Below, piece after piece: positions 1 through 11,707 of a stretch of 64,000 nt of DNA. Position numbers and translations under genes: made by a program. This DNA is from Chloranthus sessilifolius (lineage: Eukaryota; Streptophyta; Magnoliopsida; Chloranthales; Chloranthaceae). Below the pieces are notes generated by a model. That model did no database searches. It was given only the letters and a program-made list of their open reading frames with translations, and was not told the DNA's origin. The stretch spans positions 70,620,646-70,684,645 of the forward strand of contig CM037585.1 in the NCBI GenBank assembly GCA_021018995.1. Reading direction: 5' to 3'. The stretch's first letter is position 1, and every line of letters begins with the position of its first letter.

Positions 1-598
1 ATTCCATACCTAACCTTGCTCTATTTCTTTGTAGCCATATTTCCCATATCAACACCCATGGAATTTGGTGAGCCATTGTATTAAACCACGAGTTTGAACC
101 ACGACTGTACCACTTGTCTATAGTTCCTTGCAAATTTTCCCTCACTAATTTTATGTGGAACAGAGAAACAAAGTAGTCCCTTACCTGAGCTGAAACACCA
201 CAATCCATGAAGAAATGTTGAAAAATCTCTTTAGCTCGATGACACAGATAACATCATGAGGGAAGAGGAATTTTTTAAGACTTCACTGCTTCATCTATTG
301 CATGTCCTTTGTGAAGAGTCACCATCGGAAAGTTTTGAACTTAATAGGAATTTTGGCTTTCTAGATTTTGTTCCAGCTATCATTGGAAGGGTGAAGGGTT
401 CTTATGCTTTCCCAAGCTGTTTTGAATGAAAAATTACCTTAGGTAGGTGGTACGCTTCCATAAAATCTTATCATGACCATCCGCTAGCAGGCACCCGATT
501 TTGTGCAATTAACTTGAAGATATCAACTACTAGTTTATCTTCTATAGCATCCCTATTCCAAATATCCTCAAATACCGCTTCTAAGATCAACATTTATA
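1..598 (-). mobile_element. LINE (L1-type) fragment, zf-RVT zinc-binding region, degenerate
   Basis: Read on the minus strand, this is the C-terminal reverse-transcriptase zinc-binding (zf-RVT) region of a plant L1-type LINE. In order from right to left I see WNRDAIEDKLVVDIFKLIAQ (about 560-500), DGHDKILWKR (about 480-450), a block around KAKIPIKFKTF (about 360-325), the zinc-binding block CYLCHRAKEIFQHFFMDC (about 253-200) and WVLIWEIWLQRNRAR (about 55-10). The last is the usual WxIWxxRN ending of the domain. At least three in-frame stops and one or two frame changes are visible, so it is dead. The RT and endonuclease domains would lie to the right on this strand and are absent; the 3' end is cut by the window edge. 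The family call is firm; the subfamily is not. Confidence 0.82.
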
Positions 599-752
599 TA
601 TGTATATATACACAAGCCAGTTAAAGAGGAATTTTTTTAAATCAGCAAGAGGTCCTGAGCCGAGCCAATTTTATATGATGGAGAAGAAAAGTTTCATTTC
701 CTTCTCTGGCATCCCACTTACAATTTTTGATAGTATGTTGAATCAAGGGACA

Positions 753-815
753 CAGTGTCATGACCCAGAATCCTTACCCGATCTCGAGGGCCTAGAATTC
801 CGTGTTATGACACTG
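753..815. repeat. Short inverted repeat (9-bp arms)
   Basis: CAGTGTCAT at 753-761 is repeated exactly as its reverse complement ATGACACTG at 807-815, with a 45-bp loop. The left arm includes TGTCATGACCC, which resembles the start of some plant LTRs. No matching LTR end or target duplication was found, so its nature is open. Confidence 0.5.
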
Positions 816-3120
816 CATGCTGGTTAAGGTGTTAAGCAGATATACACATAATCTATAAATTCACTTAGCATATGGATCGAGGCATTTAAGATAGCATTAA
901 ATGATAAATGGCTCATAAATTAGCAGCGAAAACCGTAGTTGACAATAAAAAGAAAATTTCTAATCATGCATCTAATATAAGAAATAAACCAAGCTTTACA
1001 TAGGGTAAAAGGGTCCCAAATGTAAACTCACAAAAGTATCAAAGACTAAAGAATGCTCAAGTCTCATAGAAATCAGCTGGATCTATGCTCTCATCCAAGT
1101 GTTAGACAATGTCTTCATCTAGATAAGCCACCTCCGAAATAGTAGCTCTCGTGTCATCATAAATAGGATAAACGAAGTCTTCACATGAAACTGTTAGATT
1201 TTAGAGGGGGTGAGTTTACTCAGTTGCGTAAACTTAGTGGGTTGCACAATCAATCCACCATAACTTACTCAGGTGATTGTGTGAGAAATCGCTTGAGTTG
1301 CGGGGCCTTTTGAATATAAAACCAACATTTTAATAAAACAACAAAACTATCCATAACTCATATCATATCATAATCAACTGAAAAGCATAAAATAAAATGA
1401 AGAGTACATGATGCTTCTATTTTCTTATCTCTTTTCTCCTTTGTCTCATTAACTTATCACACGTGATATATCAAAAGTCTTATTATTACTCTATACACCT
1501 GCACAACGTACTTTGTATCTTATCTTGTTTAAACGACCTGTGCCAAAGATCGCTGCTCGAGCCTATCATGCGAGGTCCATATATAGATAACCAACTAACC
1601 TCCATATCATAACATAAATCAACATTCAACTATATGAGGTTGCCGGCATAGTAACCATAATGTCCCCTTAGTCCGAGACAAAGCTATAATATCCTTAAGA
1701 TCCGTCTCGGTTGTAGACGTTGGGCCCTTATAGTGGCTAGTAAGGTATGGCACATGTAGAACTTAATTCATGTTTAGCTGGCCTTCACAGAATGTCTTAA
1801 CATATCATATTATTTGATTTTGGGCTTAGGTCCCCACCCCGATTTAATATTTGTGTGTGCTAAAGACTCCACTTTCTTAACATACATGTATCTTAACATA
1901 TTCATTTCTCGTCTTTACTTAAAACATAATTAGAATGGGCCACGGTGCGATAGGCTTCCCTAAACCACGCTTTCCAAAGGATGAGTTTCGTAGTAATAAG
2001 GATGAACTTCGTGTGGCATCCCATGCTACCATAGAGGGTTGCATCCGTATATTGACGCCTACATTTCATATTTCACGTGACTGTGAAAGAAACCCCACCG
2101 TGGTGAAGGCTTAAAAGTCATGTGGCGAATATCTTATTCCTTTTTAATCATGCATATACCCTATCATAATTTTCTATGTGATGCATGCCATAAGATGGAA
2201 TGAATTACCTGACTAAACAAACTATTTCATACACCTTATATTTTTTTGAGCATAATGTATTGATTAAAATTGGAACGAACAAGCGTTTCCTACCTAATTT
2301 TGAAGAATTTTTATGGGCATTAGATTACTTAGGGAGCGATTCGGCTTTCTGTTTTTAAAGTTTTCTTAGACTTAGGTGGTCTCGGTATTGGGACCTTTTA
2401 CTGGTTGGACCAAAGAGTGTGCCAATGAGGCGAGTCAAATAATAAATGTTCTATAAGGTTTTGAACTTGACATTAAAATTGAATTAATAAGTAGATCTAT
2501 GGGGACCTCACAGGTAAATCTATTCCACTAATGGTAAGTACTAGTTACAATAGTGGGGCTGGATCTGGATTCACATCCAAACACGGTCTTTTAGGCTTCT
2601 AATCAATAGGCCCACGTTTTCTAAGATCTATGGTCATGATGACACTTTGGACCTCTACCATATATTAACCCGACTGACAACAATTGAACTGGTGGATGGT
2701 CTTTAGACCCATTCTAAAGTGGATGATAAGGTCCTTGCCCTTATGGTCAGGAATTCGTCAATTTTAAAGGTCAAAGAGAAATGACCAAAGAGTGATCTCA
2801 AGGTCAGATTTGAACAATATAAACCGTTGGACTGATAGATCGAGTGTTTTTAAGTTGGGTCTATTTGTAGACTTTTCTCCGCTTGAACTCATAAGGGCTA
2901 GAAAATAATTTATTTATTTATTTATTATATATATATATATATATATACGGTCTTAGATTGGTCTCGTACGGAATCTCTAGTGCAATAAGCAACACCACAT
3001 CGAGGTCATTCACTATGTGATGTCTCACATACTCCACCTGCTGTGATATATGCCAGAGCAAATCATCGATATGCTCGACAAGTTCCCGGAGTTCATCCGG
3101 TACTAGTTTAGTTCACTAAG
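816..3120. other. Non-coding stretch, possible decayed LTR or non-autonomous repeat
   Basis: No reading frame of note and no protein motif was found on either strand. The texture (a gggtgagtttactcag block near 1205, pyrimidine-rich tracts, CCAC-rich blocks around 1990-2100) resembles the long non-coding LTRs of plant gypsy elements. I could not find paired ends, a primer-binding site or a polypurine tract, so this is only an impression. Confidence 0.25.
2909..2948. repeat. Microsatellite: (TTTA)n followed by (AT)n
   Basis: Four TTTA-like units run directly into about eleven AT dinucleotides. It is a simple repeat with no other content. Confidence 0.9.
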
Positions 3121-3679
3121 AGCGGATAGTGGGTGTTGTCATTGTTACCATTTAATTTAATGCGTAGAGATCATTCAACTAAGAGTAGGAATTTAACTAA
3201 TTGGCAGAGGCAATCACTGATGAAAATGGACATTAGCAATAGCCATGTGATGACGGGAATCATCCTTCCATCACTATCATCATTAAGAAAATGTGGACTT
3301 TTATGGAAAAGAAAGCAGAGCATATTGTGAACCAAACAAACTGAATTAGGGAGAAAATTAAATATTAAAAAAAATGAAAGAAACATTGCTAATTAATTGC
3401 ATAGACTCAGAACTAAGATATTGAAACACCATTTGACTGTTACTCTAGTCATTTCTTTTTTTTTATTATTATTATATTTAACACCGTATCAAAGCCCATC
3501 AAAAATTTTCTTTTTTTATTTTTTTGACCGACTCTGCCTCCCACAATTATATAGATTAGGGCCATGACAACATGCCTTTAAATCATTTGGCACACATTTC
3601 ACTCCATATAATCCAGCGGTAACAAGTCGCCGTATAAATCCATTTCAATCAAAAAGGGTAGGTTGAGTCTTCTCTTAGC
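3121..3679. other. Non-coding, nothing recognised
   Basis: AT-rich sequence with T-tracts near 3456-3470 and 3508-3520. The short open frames here look like chance: no domain motif and no supporting context. Confidence 0.5.
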
Positions 3680-3912
3680 TCTCTCTCTCTCTAAGTTTCT
3701 GCTAACACCATGGGTCTCTCTCTCTAAGTTTCTGCTAAAACCATGGGTCTCTCTCTAAGTTTCTACTGATACCATGGGCCTTCTCTCACTAAACATCTCT
3801 CTCTCTTTCTAAATATCTCCCTTATAAGTTGGGCCTCTCCCTCTTTCTGTCTCTAAATTTCTTTGTGTGAAGTTGGGTTTCTCTCTCTCTAAAATTTTTC
3901 TATTTCTCTCTC
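3680..3912 (+). repeat. CT-rich tract with three ~32-bp tandem units
   Basis: Three diverged units, each a run of CT dinucleotides followed by AAGTTTCTGCTAA and ACCATGGG, occupy about 3683-3778. A looser polypyrimidine tract with CTCTCTCTAAA steps follows to about 3912. It is a minisatellite grown out of a CT microsatellite. Confidence 0.8.
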
Positions 3913-4075
3913 TAAACACATCTCTTGTGGTTTATGTAGCAGGAATATGGGAGTTGTTACAGGTGCGTGGGAACAAAATAGTATGGCTGAAACAAGAACA
4001 TCACATGGAGAAGAACAAGCCACATGCAAAGTTTTCATTGTGCGCCACACGCCCACTTATCATATTATATAATTA

Positions 4076-4260
4076 TAAATAAATATATATATATATGTAA
4101 AATAGTACATATAAACTTTATATAACTATATATATATATATATATTCCCCTTTTTATTTTTGGCAAATCTCTATTACTGAGATCGTGTAGGAGAAGGAAA
4201 GGGGGGTTTGATTTGGTGTAGCACTCACACACACATACATATATATATATATTAGTAATA
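4076..4260. repeat. AT/CA microsatellite cluster
   Basis: Three separate AT dinucleotide runs (about 4081-4096, 4126-4145 and 4238-4252) lie with a short CA run near 4225. No gene is seen here. Confidence 0.85.
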
Positions 4261-4286
4261 TCATTAATATTATTATTGAGGAGCAC

Positions 4287-4827
4287 CTACCTGTTGGAGC
4301 ATGCTTGAAGGTAGTACTAAAATCCAATAAAGTGCCCAGTGCTTCTTGGAAGGTTATTCAGTATTTGGAAGTAAATTTGGAGTCTCGGTCCGAGACAATG
4401 CTGACTATGACCCCATGTAGTTTAGCAATTTCTTTCAGATATGTTTCTGTAAGCTTGTTCCCATCTGTGGTAGTCTTGAATGGTAAGAAATGAGTCGACT
4501 TAGTCAATCTGTCAACTATCACCCAGATGACATTATTCTTCTTCATCGTCTTTGGTAGACCTACGATGAACTCCATAGATATGTTTACCCACTTCCATTC
4601 TGTGATGGGTAAGGGTTGTATAAGTCCGGCCAATATTTATGTTCTGCCTTGACTTGTTGGCACACGAAGCACTTTGATCCATATTCGGCAATTTTACGCT
4701 TCATATTCAGCCACCAATACCAATTTCTCAGATTCTGATACATCTTAGTACTGCCTAGATGTACTGAGTACTCTTACTTGTGACCTTCATCAAGTATCTC
4801 CTTTTTCACTTAGGGGTCATTGGGTAC
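4287..4827 (-). mobile_element. Ty3/gypsy Tekay/Del chromovirus fossil, integrase fragment
   Basis: On the minus strand this reads as the integrase of a Tekay/Del-type chromovirus. The N-terminal zinc-binding half lies at about 4800-4640 (motifs HLGSTKMYQNLRNWYWW and CFVCQQVKAEH). The catalytic core follows, with WKWVNISMEFIVGLPKT (about 4600-4550), IWVIVDRLTKSTHFLPF, LHGVIVSIVSDRDSKF and a degenerate HPQTDGQ-like end near 4290. The rest of pol, gag and both LTRs are missing. Tat element A starts exactly where the homology stops on the right, so A appears to have landed in this older element. It is a broken relic. Confidence 0.85.
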
Positions 4828-5213
4828 TGTAGACACCCAAATTCGGCCCAAGGCCCGATCAGTCTGTACTCCGGGAGAAATGCACCCCTGTGCTTCTGAT
4901 GGCACCCCTGAACCCTTGGAAATCTATCTAGACCTTTAGGAATCACCTAAAACCAATTAGAACCATTCCCCCAACCCTTAGAGATCACCCCTAAACCCTA
5001 GGATCCCTTCCCAAACTCAATTTAAACCCTTCTGAGCATTTGATGGGAGGAGAGCTATAAATTTTTATATTGACCACTTCTGAGGATGACCCACATACCA
5101 TTGGAAAGAGGGATTCTCCAGCTTTTCAATGAGCCAAACATCACCCGATTTAGAGTTGTGGTTCAAAAGTTATGACCGTTTGAAGTTTCACATAAAATGA
5201 CAACTTTTGCTCA

Positions 5214-5429
5214 GGCGTATGTATTACATATGCCCAGCCAATTTGGCCCCAGATTGGTCAGGCGTATATATTATATATGCCTGGCATTTTTGGGCCAAAT
5301 TTTGCCCGGCGTATATAATATATACGCCCAGCATAGATGGCCAATAGTGCGGGCACCCATCTTCTCAGTTTCCCCCTGGTTTTCTTGATTTTTACTGTGC
5401 ATAAGCTGGGCATATGCAATATATACGCC
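5214..5429. promoter_or_regulatory. Palindrome array in element A U3 (4 copies of 21 bp)
   Basis: Copies lie at 5214-5234, 5261-5281, 5308-5328 and 5409-5429. The third is a perfect palindrome: arm GGCGTATATA, a central A, then the complement. The first three are 47 bp apart, start to start. They sit 280-500 bp upstream of the TATA box, an enhancer-like position. Function is inferred; the sequence shows only the pattern. Confidence 0.85.
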
Positions 5430-5708
5430 CAGTTTAGTTACAGTATCTGTCACTAAATGCTCAAATTTCCTGCATCTGGTTTGACCCTTTGACCATCCCC
5501 TTGGTTAAGGTGGGTGTCTTGAGGTTGGTTGCACCCCCTTTGAGCTTATTCGCAACGCTTAAGTCACCCATGGTCTCACCCCATCATCCACCATTAAAAC
5601 CAGTTTCCCAAAACCCTAGGACCTTGAAATCCTAGAAAACCTTAGATGGGGGATTACCTAATTGCTAAACCAATTAGCTCTTAAGTAAGACCTAACCCAT
5701 CCCTTCTC

Positions 5709-5717
5709 TATAAATAG
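5709..5717 (+). promoter_or_regulatory. LTR TATA box (TATAAATAG)
   Basis: TATAAATAG sits in CTCTATAAATAGAGAGG, and the same block is found in the related LTR near 51376 and, inverted, near 53515. It is the likely core promoter for the genomic RNA of element A. Confidence 0.75.
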
Positions 5718-6421
5718 AGAGGCCCCCCTCTTCCTAAGGGGTTGAATTTTTTTTTGTGAAAGATTAGAGAGCTCTTAAGAGAGAACCCTTGTGAGAGAAA
5801 ATGCCACTTATTTTCCAGAATTCCAGCAAGCTTAGTTCATCTTTTTCAATCCATTTCTACCATTAGATAACTCCTTTTAGCTAAAGTCTAGCCTTTGGCC
5901 TCACCCTACACTTCCTATTTTATTGAATCCTAGCATTAGAACCCATTTTCACACCATTTAAGCCATCAGCAGCACGCCAAAGCGAAGGACTTCCACGGTG
6001 CAACAAGCGCCTGTGAGCTCCGGCTCACCCCTCTCTTCCTCTACCTTCTTGGTGTCTCCTCCGTCCAAGGATTCAAGCCGTTACGCCGTCGAAATTTCGG
6101 TTTGGCTCAAAGCTTGATAGGACCGTATTGCCTTTGGGCAAGGGGAAACTCCACCCTTTTATTTTTATTTTTTTCCATAAATAGAGACCGTTATGTGCGG
6201 GTTGATCGGGTGCCTAAACCCTTCCCGATCGATAACCGAAGCCCCTACCTTAGAGCCTTTGGCAAAGACCGGTAAATCAGAGTCATATTTAGCACTTCGG
6301 TGCTCAAAATATTGATTTAAAGGTTTCCCGGGTCACCAAAAGCTCCGGGTGGTGACTCTACATTTCATTCTTAGCAAGCGCATCGCTGCGACGGGTTCGC
6401 AAGGATCCATGGTCGCACAGA

Positions 6422-6439
6422 TGGCGACTCTGCTGGGGA
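6422..6439 (+). other. Element A primer-binding site
   Basis: TGGCGACTCTGCTGGGGA starts with the obligate TGG (pairing with the tRNA CCA end) two bases after the LTR end. The tRNA donor is not assigned here. A site with the same first six bases occurs in element B at 42285-42302. Confidence 0.85.
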
Positions 6440-6574
6440 TATCACCCTAGCGCTTCCCCTCTTGTTGGCCTTTCTTTTTTTGTTACTAACCATTGTTTTT
6501 TTTTTCTTATTCTGTTATTTTTTCTATATTTTTGTTGTTTTTACTAACGTACTCACCCCTACGATTCAGTCCTT

Positions 6575-6810
6575 TAAGTGCCTTAGCCGATTGACGGGCC
6601 TACGTGTGCCTTTAAATTCTTGTTTTTCTGATTCTTATCATTTAAGCCACCTTAGCCATTTGGCGGGCCCGCTTGCATTTACTTTTACGTCATTTAAATT
6701 TCACTCATTTACGAGCCTTAGCCGTTTGGCGGGCCTACGTGCGCTTTTCATTTCAGTCATCATATCTCACCATTGAGCGCCGGCCCGTTGAGGCGGCACG
6801 GGCTTGTCAT
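6575..6810 (+). repeat. ~68-bp tandem repeat in element A leader
   Basis: Three diverged units contain CCTTAGCC followed by a TTGGCGGGCC-like block (about 6581, 6650 and 6716), with a degenerate fourth near 6780. The repeated GCCTTAGCC...GGCGGGCC is partly self-complementary. The role is unknown. Confidence 0.7.
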
Positions 6811-7265
6811 TCCCCGACCCGATTTTGGACTTAACTTTACTCCCCTTTAAAAATCTGTAATTAAAAGTGAACCAACAGTGTGGGGACATAATCAAATCTA
6901 TTTTTGCATATTTTGGGTAGTTTTTTGGGGGGTTTAGGTACAGATATAACTTACCCCGGTTCCCAGTAAGTTGACAGCCCTATGGTGATGATCCTAAAAG
7001 GAACCACCCCTTCCAGTACCTGAGAAAGCGCTTGCACCAGAGGTATATCGGTTGGGTTGCCAATTCCGATAAAGCTGTAAAACCCGCATTGGTGAGAGCG
7101 TAGACAGCCCCGAATTCAACCGTGTATCCCTAGGAAATAGAAAGGAGGGACCCGATAACATACACAGCAGTCCCCGGGAGCATTCCTCCCAGGAAACCAG
7201 TTCAAAGACCCATTTTCGGGCTCGCTGTTCACTGTCAAAATTAACTTACAAAGTTGTTATATCCA

Positions 7266-7380
7266 GGCGTATATAATATATACACCCAGCAAAAATCCTC
7301 AGATTTTAGCTAGGTGTATATAATATATACGCCCAGTTAAATCTGCCCCTTTTTGGTCGGGCATGCATAACATATACGCC
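7266..7380. promoter_or_regulatory. Palindrome array in element A leader (3 copies of 21 bp)
   Basis: Copies at 7266-7286, 7313-7333 and 7360-7380 have exact 47-bp spacing and 26-bp spacers. The first two are exact reverse complements of each other, including their one departure from the consensus, so the pair plus spacer is a 68-bp inverted repeat. Element E has three differently worded palindromes with the same spacing in its leader. Confidence 0.85.
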
Positions 7381-7946
7381 CAGTGTATATTGGGTCACAG
7401 CAAGCCGATCTGAGGCCCAATCCACCAACCCAATTCCCCGATTGGCGGTATTAGTGCCCGCAGTAGCCTCCCGCATTCTATAGCACCCAACATGCCCTCG
7501 CCCGGTCAAGAGAAGGCGACTTCTCGTTGATCTGCTCCAGGGGATCGGGTCGTTTGCGTGGATTCCCTCGCCTTCAATAGAACGAAAGGGTTCCCTTTCA
7601 CTTCTTCCGAAGTGTGTCGGACCCCACCGTGGGACCTACTAAAGGTACATATACCACTCGAGACGGGAATTGACCCTGGGCACCAGGTCATCATTCATCT
7701 AGGCAGAGGGGAGTTAATTTCCATCCGAAAGAAAAAAAATCATCTTAAAAAAAAAACAAAACCAAAAAAAAACAACAAGAAAAAACAAAAATCAACAAAA
7801 CAAAAAAGAGAGAGAGAAAATCAATAAAAAAAATATATTTTGGTGTAACCGTCACTACGGAAACCTCAAACCCGGCCCGTGGGAGGAGAACCAGGAAGGT
7901 ATATGGCCCTTATTCGAGACATCAATACAACACTTGTTAGCGGATC

Positions 7947-10900
7947 ATGTCAAGAGCCGATACATCCCCACCGTCATCCCCATTCCATTACCATGAAGGA
8001 GAAGACCCGATCTCCGACACCTTCACCCAAACCCGGTTCGATATCACGGGTCCCTTTGGGGCACCCGTGTGCACATCCACCCGACCCCCTCCCTCACGTT
8101 CTCCCAACATACCCCCTTTTCGTCCCCTTTTGAAACCCCTATTTTCCCAACCGATCCATACATCCCCATCTCCCATCCATACACCCTTACCGCACCCCCA
8201 TACTCCTAAAGACCCCATAGGGAGCCCCATCCCCCGCTTACTTCCCACATTCCATCCATCTCATCATCCATGCCCCCTACATCCCACATCCCATCCACCT
8301 CATCTCACATACCATTCCCACCACATGGCCCATCCACATCCCAATGTACCCCCCCATTTACCCAGGACATGCCCAACTTTTCCCAGGATACGGCCAAAAA
8401 CCCACCAACTTCCAAAGCCATACATCCATACCCCCAAGAACAATCATTCATACCCCCATACAGGTCATGCCCAATTTATCCGAACCCCCTCCATCCTTAA
8501 GTGAGCCATCACCCCCCAATCTCACACCTGAATCCATGCCCTCAATGGAGGACATGAGAGCGATGTACGCCCCTATTGGCTGCTTCTCGGAACCCTACAT
8601 CTCAAACCCCGCATCCAAATCTCCGAAACCTCCATACCCCATTCCCTCCTAACCATGCCCAACCACCCATCGTCCATACCTCCCAAAATCCCCCACCTCA
8701 ATTCTAGGCCCAAACCCATACCCAGGCCTAGGCCCAAAACCCTCAAAACTCATGGGCCCAAGCCCATCAGACCCAGGCCCAGTTCCAAGCCCCTCAGGGC
8801 CCTTGTATCCAAGCCTATCAAGCCAAAGCCCAGGGCCCATGGACCCAAACCCAACCCCCTCATGGCCCATTAGCCCAAACCCAACAAGACTCATTAGCCC
8901 AAAGTCATACTAACCCCCACACCCAGGCCCAAGGCCCATCAACCCAAGCCTTCCAAAACCATCATGCCCAAATCTCTCAAACCCAAGGCCCATCCACCCA
9001 CACTCATCAAGGCCCATTCACTAATCCCATACCCCCCACCAGTACCCTTCATTCACCTATACACCTTAAACCCCCATCCCGCCTCCAACAGAAAATCCAA
9101 TCCATCCCGTTCCTCAAACCCACAACATCCCACCACATCAACCACACCCCCATCACCCCCAGAATGTTCACCCAACTCAGCACATCATTTATCCACAAAC
9201 CGCTCATCCATTTATCCCTTCTCTTCTCCTATAAACCGTATGGCCCCACCAGGTCATCCAACCCCTCACCCCCCAAGTCCAAATAGCAGACCTCGCCCCT
9301 CACCAATACCATGACCAACAGTACGAAGAGGATGAGATCCGCAACAGTGGAGGAGTTGCCAGCTTCAACCCTCCTGAGCCCACCATCATCACACCTAGGG
9401 TCGAACAAAATCAGGGGGAAGCAGTCCCCGCTACAGCCTCAAAAGAACCAGAACAGTTGAAAGAACAAATAGATAGAATACAGAAGCAGCTGATGAAGAT
9501 GGGAGGAGTAGAACTGCATTCAACAGACTTTTCAAAGTTATGTCTATTCTCTGATGTCCCCCTGCCATAGAAATTCAAGATACCATCATTTGATAAGTAT
9601 AATGGCACTGGCAACCCCATCGCCCACTTAAAATCTTACTGTGGGGATATGTGCCAGTATGGCGGAGATGAACGACTCCTCATCAAAGTGTTCCAAAAGA
9701 GTCTAACAGGCCCAGCTCTGAGATGGTTCACATCCCTAGAATCATCCATGATAAAAAATTAGAAAGATCTGACACGCTTATTTCAAGGACAATATGTCTA
9801 TAACATGGACATAGAGCCAAGGAAGTTAGATTTGGCCCGTTTAAAGCAAAGACATGATGAAGCTTTCAATGCTTACTTGGGAAGGTGGAGGGCATTGGCC
9901 ACTCAGGTAACTCACCGAATTCCCGATGACGAATAGATTGAATTGATAACCAAGGGAGCCCTCCCGGTCATCGCAGATTTTTTAGTATATCAGCAGCCGT
10001 CTAGTTTTGCTGATTTGGTCAGAAATGCCAACCGTTGCAAAGATGCAATTAGAGAAGGCAGGCTAGGGAGAAACGTGGCCAGCGGGGCCACCGGGGTTCG
10101 AAAAGCTGCCGAACCAAGAATTGAAAGAAGATCAAGGACAGAGGTACAAAACATTGCTTACCCCCAGGCCAATACCAATGGCCCCCTGATACAGCTCCAG
10201 GTCCCACAACCACCCCCAGCCTGTTTCGAGCAAGCACCAAGGCCAAACAACGGACCAAGAGTCCCATTTACCCAAGAGCAGATGAAACCACGATTTGAAC
10301 AAGTGTTCAAGCCATTGGGGCAATCCTTAAGTGTCTTACTGCCAGTATTGCTACAGAAAGGTCTGATCAATCTGCTCCAGCCTCACCCACTACCCCATCC
10401 CATCCCAAGAAACTATGACCCAAATCTTCATTACAATTTCCACCAGGGACCAGGTCACCCTATGGACCGGTGCTTTCCCCTGAAGCACAGGATCCAAGAT
10501 TTAATAGAGGCAGTAAAAATTATTCCCCCGCCGCTTGCTCAAGGGCAGAACCAAAACATCCATCAAGCCCCTCTGCCACTGCACCTAGGAGGCCCCAGGC
10601 CTAACATCCATTGGATAGAGGAGGAGGAAGAAGAGTTTGACCCCTCAGATTATATCAGTAATCAAAGAGGAGTTTTCATTCCCCGGGATGAATGAAGGAG
10701 GACCATTCGTTGGGGTTATCGAGCCGTTGTATTTGGCTGATTATTTCCCCGTGCCGGCATACCAAGAGGAGCCCTTAGATTTAGGGCAATATTTTTCTAC
10801 TCCCGCTCCCACCTATAAAATCCAAACGGGCACAACCCCACCGAAATCATACACATATCCACCCTATGCCCAATTTACCCCAAACACCTGCCCGTCATAC

Positions 10901-11704
10901 CCGAATCACCCCATACCATACATAACTTCGCCATCCTCATATTATCCTACCCCATACACACCCTCAAATATCTCCACCCAATACACTACTCCGCCATCCC
11001 CAAATCACCCCGCTCCATGCACAACTCCATCATCCCCAATCTACCCCATTTCATCCATAAACCCATCATCACCCCACCATGCCACCCCCTATACAAATCC
11101 TTCATATCCCTATCACCCCGCTCCACCCGCACCTCAGACGTCTCCCCATCCCTCCATCCTAGTCACACTCCCACCATCCCTTCATTATTTTGGCCCCTAT
11201 CCAACTCCACCACCACCCAAGCAAGCAACCCTTCACCCAATCCCCTTACCACCCGCTCCCAATCACCACTGGTCTTACCAAGCCTAGGTAATACCTGTAC
11301 AAGCCCCCTCCTCACCCACAAATCTAACCTCTCCAATTACCGCCACTACCATTCCGCCCCCTATTGGAGTCAACTTGGTTGGACTCGAGAAACTGGCATG
11401 TCCAACCCAATCCTCCCCAGAATCACCATACACTCCTTTCTTCATCCCGAAACCTGCCTATGACCCACATCAGGTGTCGTTAAGCTATGAACAGACGGAC
11501 ATGAATGCTGGTTGCAACCAAGAGGAGGCTGTTGAATTTATTACCAGGTCAGGCCAGATTTCCACACAGTCGAAAGCATCAAGGGTCGTCAGAGGAGAAG
11601 AGAGGAAGAAACAACAGGCCGCATGGAATCCCTTTGAAAAAATGGACAGAGAACACATACTGGAGACACAGCTCAAGAGAACACCCGCACATATTACTGT
11701 GTAG
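7947..11704 (+). pseudogene. Element A gag (fossil)
   Basis: This is the capsid/nucleocapsid gene of element A. The first 1.3 kb (about 7947-9314) codes for an extreme proline/serine/histidine-rich low-complexity tail, unusual even for Tat. The capsid core (retrotrans_gag type) follows at about 9400-10080, with KYNGTGNPIAHLKSYCGD, FQKSLTGPALRWF and LARLKQRHDEAFNAYLGRW. Downstream is a region with HYNFHQGPGHPMDRCFPLKH, the Tat nucleocapsid-like block, at about 10430-10490. A second proline/tyrosine-rich stretch runs from 10800 to 11400. The same core and C-terminal blocks recur in element E (54400-56100), so A and E are close kin. The gene is broken in several places; the start at 7947 is only the first plausible ATG. 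Confidence 0.85.
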
Positions 11705-11707
11705 GAT

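Larger units (their letters stand above)
4828..6419 (+). repeat. Element A 5' LTR
   Basis: It begins TGTAGACACCCAAATTCGG and ends in CA just before the primer-binding site. A copy of the first two thirds recurs at 25978-27022, which proves the LTR. The promoter half holds four 21-bp palindromes (5214-5429) and a TATA box at 5709. Its start matches the starts of the LTRs at 50418 and, inverted, 54349, so elements A and E share an LTR family. Confidence 0.93.

Noticed and set aside
600-827. Short open frame after the LINE fragment
   Set aside because: It has no domain motif, runs through a TATATA start and an LTR-like word, and lacks any supporting context.
5214-5328. CRISPR-like array of palindromic repeats with equal-length spacers
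   Set aside because: The setting is a plant retrotransposon with no cas genes, the copies are only two to four per cluster, and the copies vary. The geometry is reported as a retroelement feature instead.
6422-6439. tRNA gene fragment
   Set aside because: Only the complement of a tRNA 3' end is present, placed exactly after an LTR; it is a primer-binding site. No cloverleaf was found anywhere in the window.
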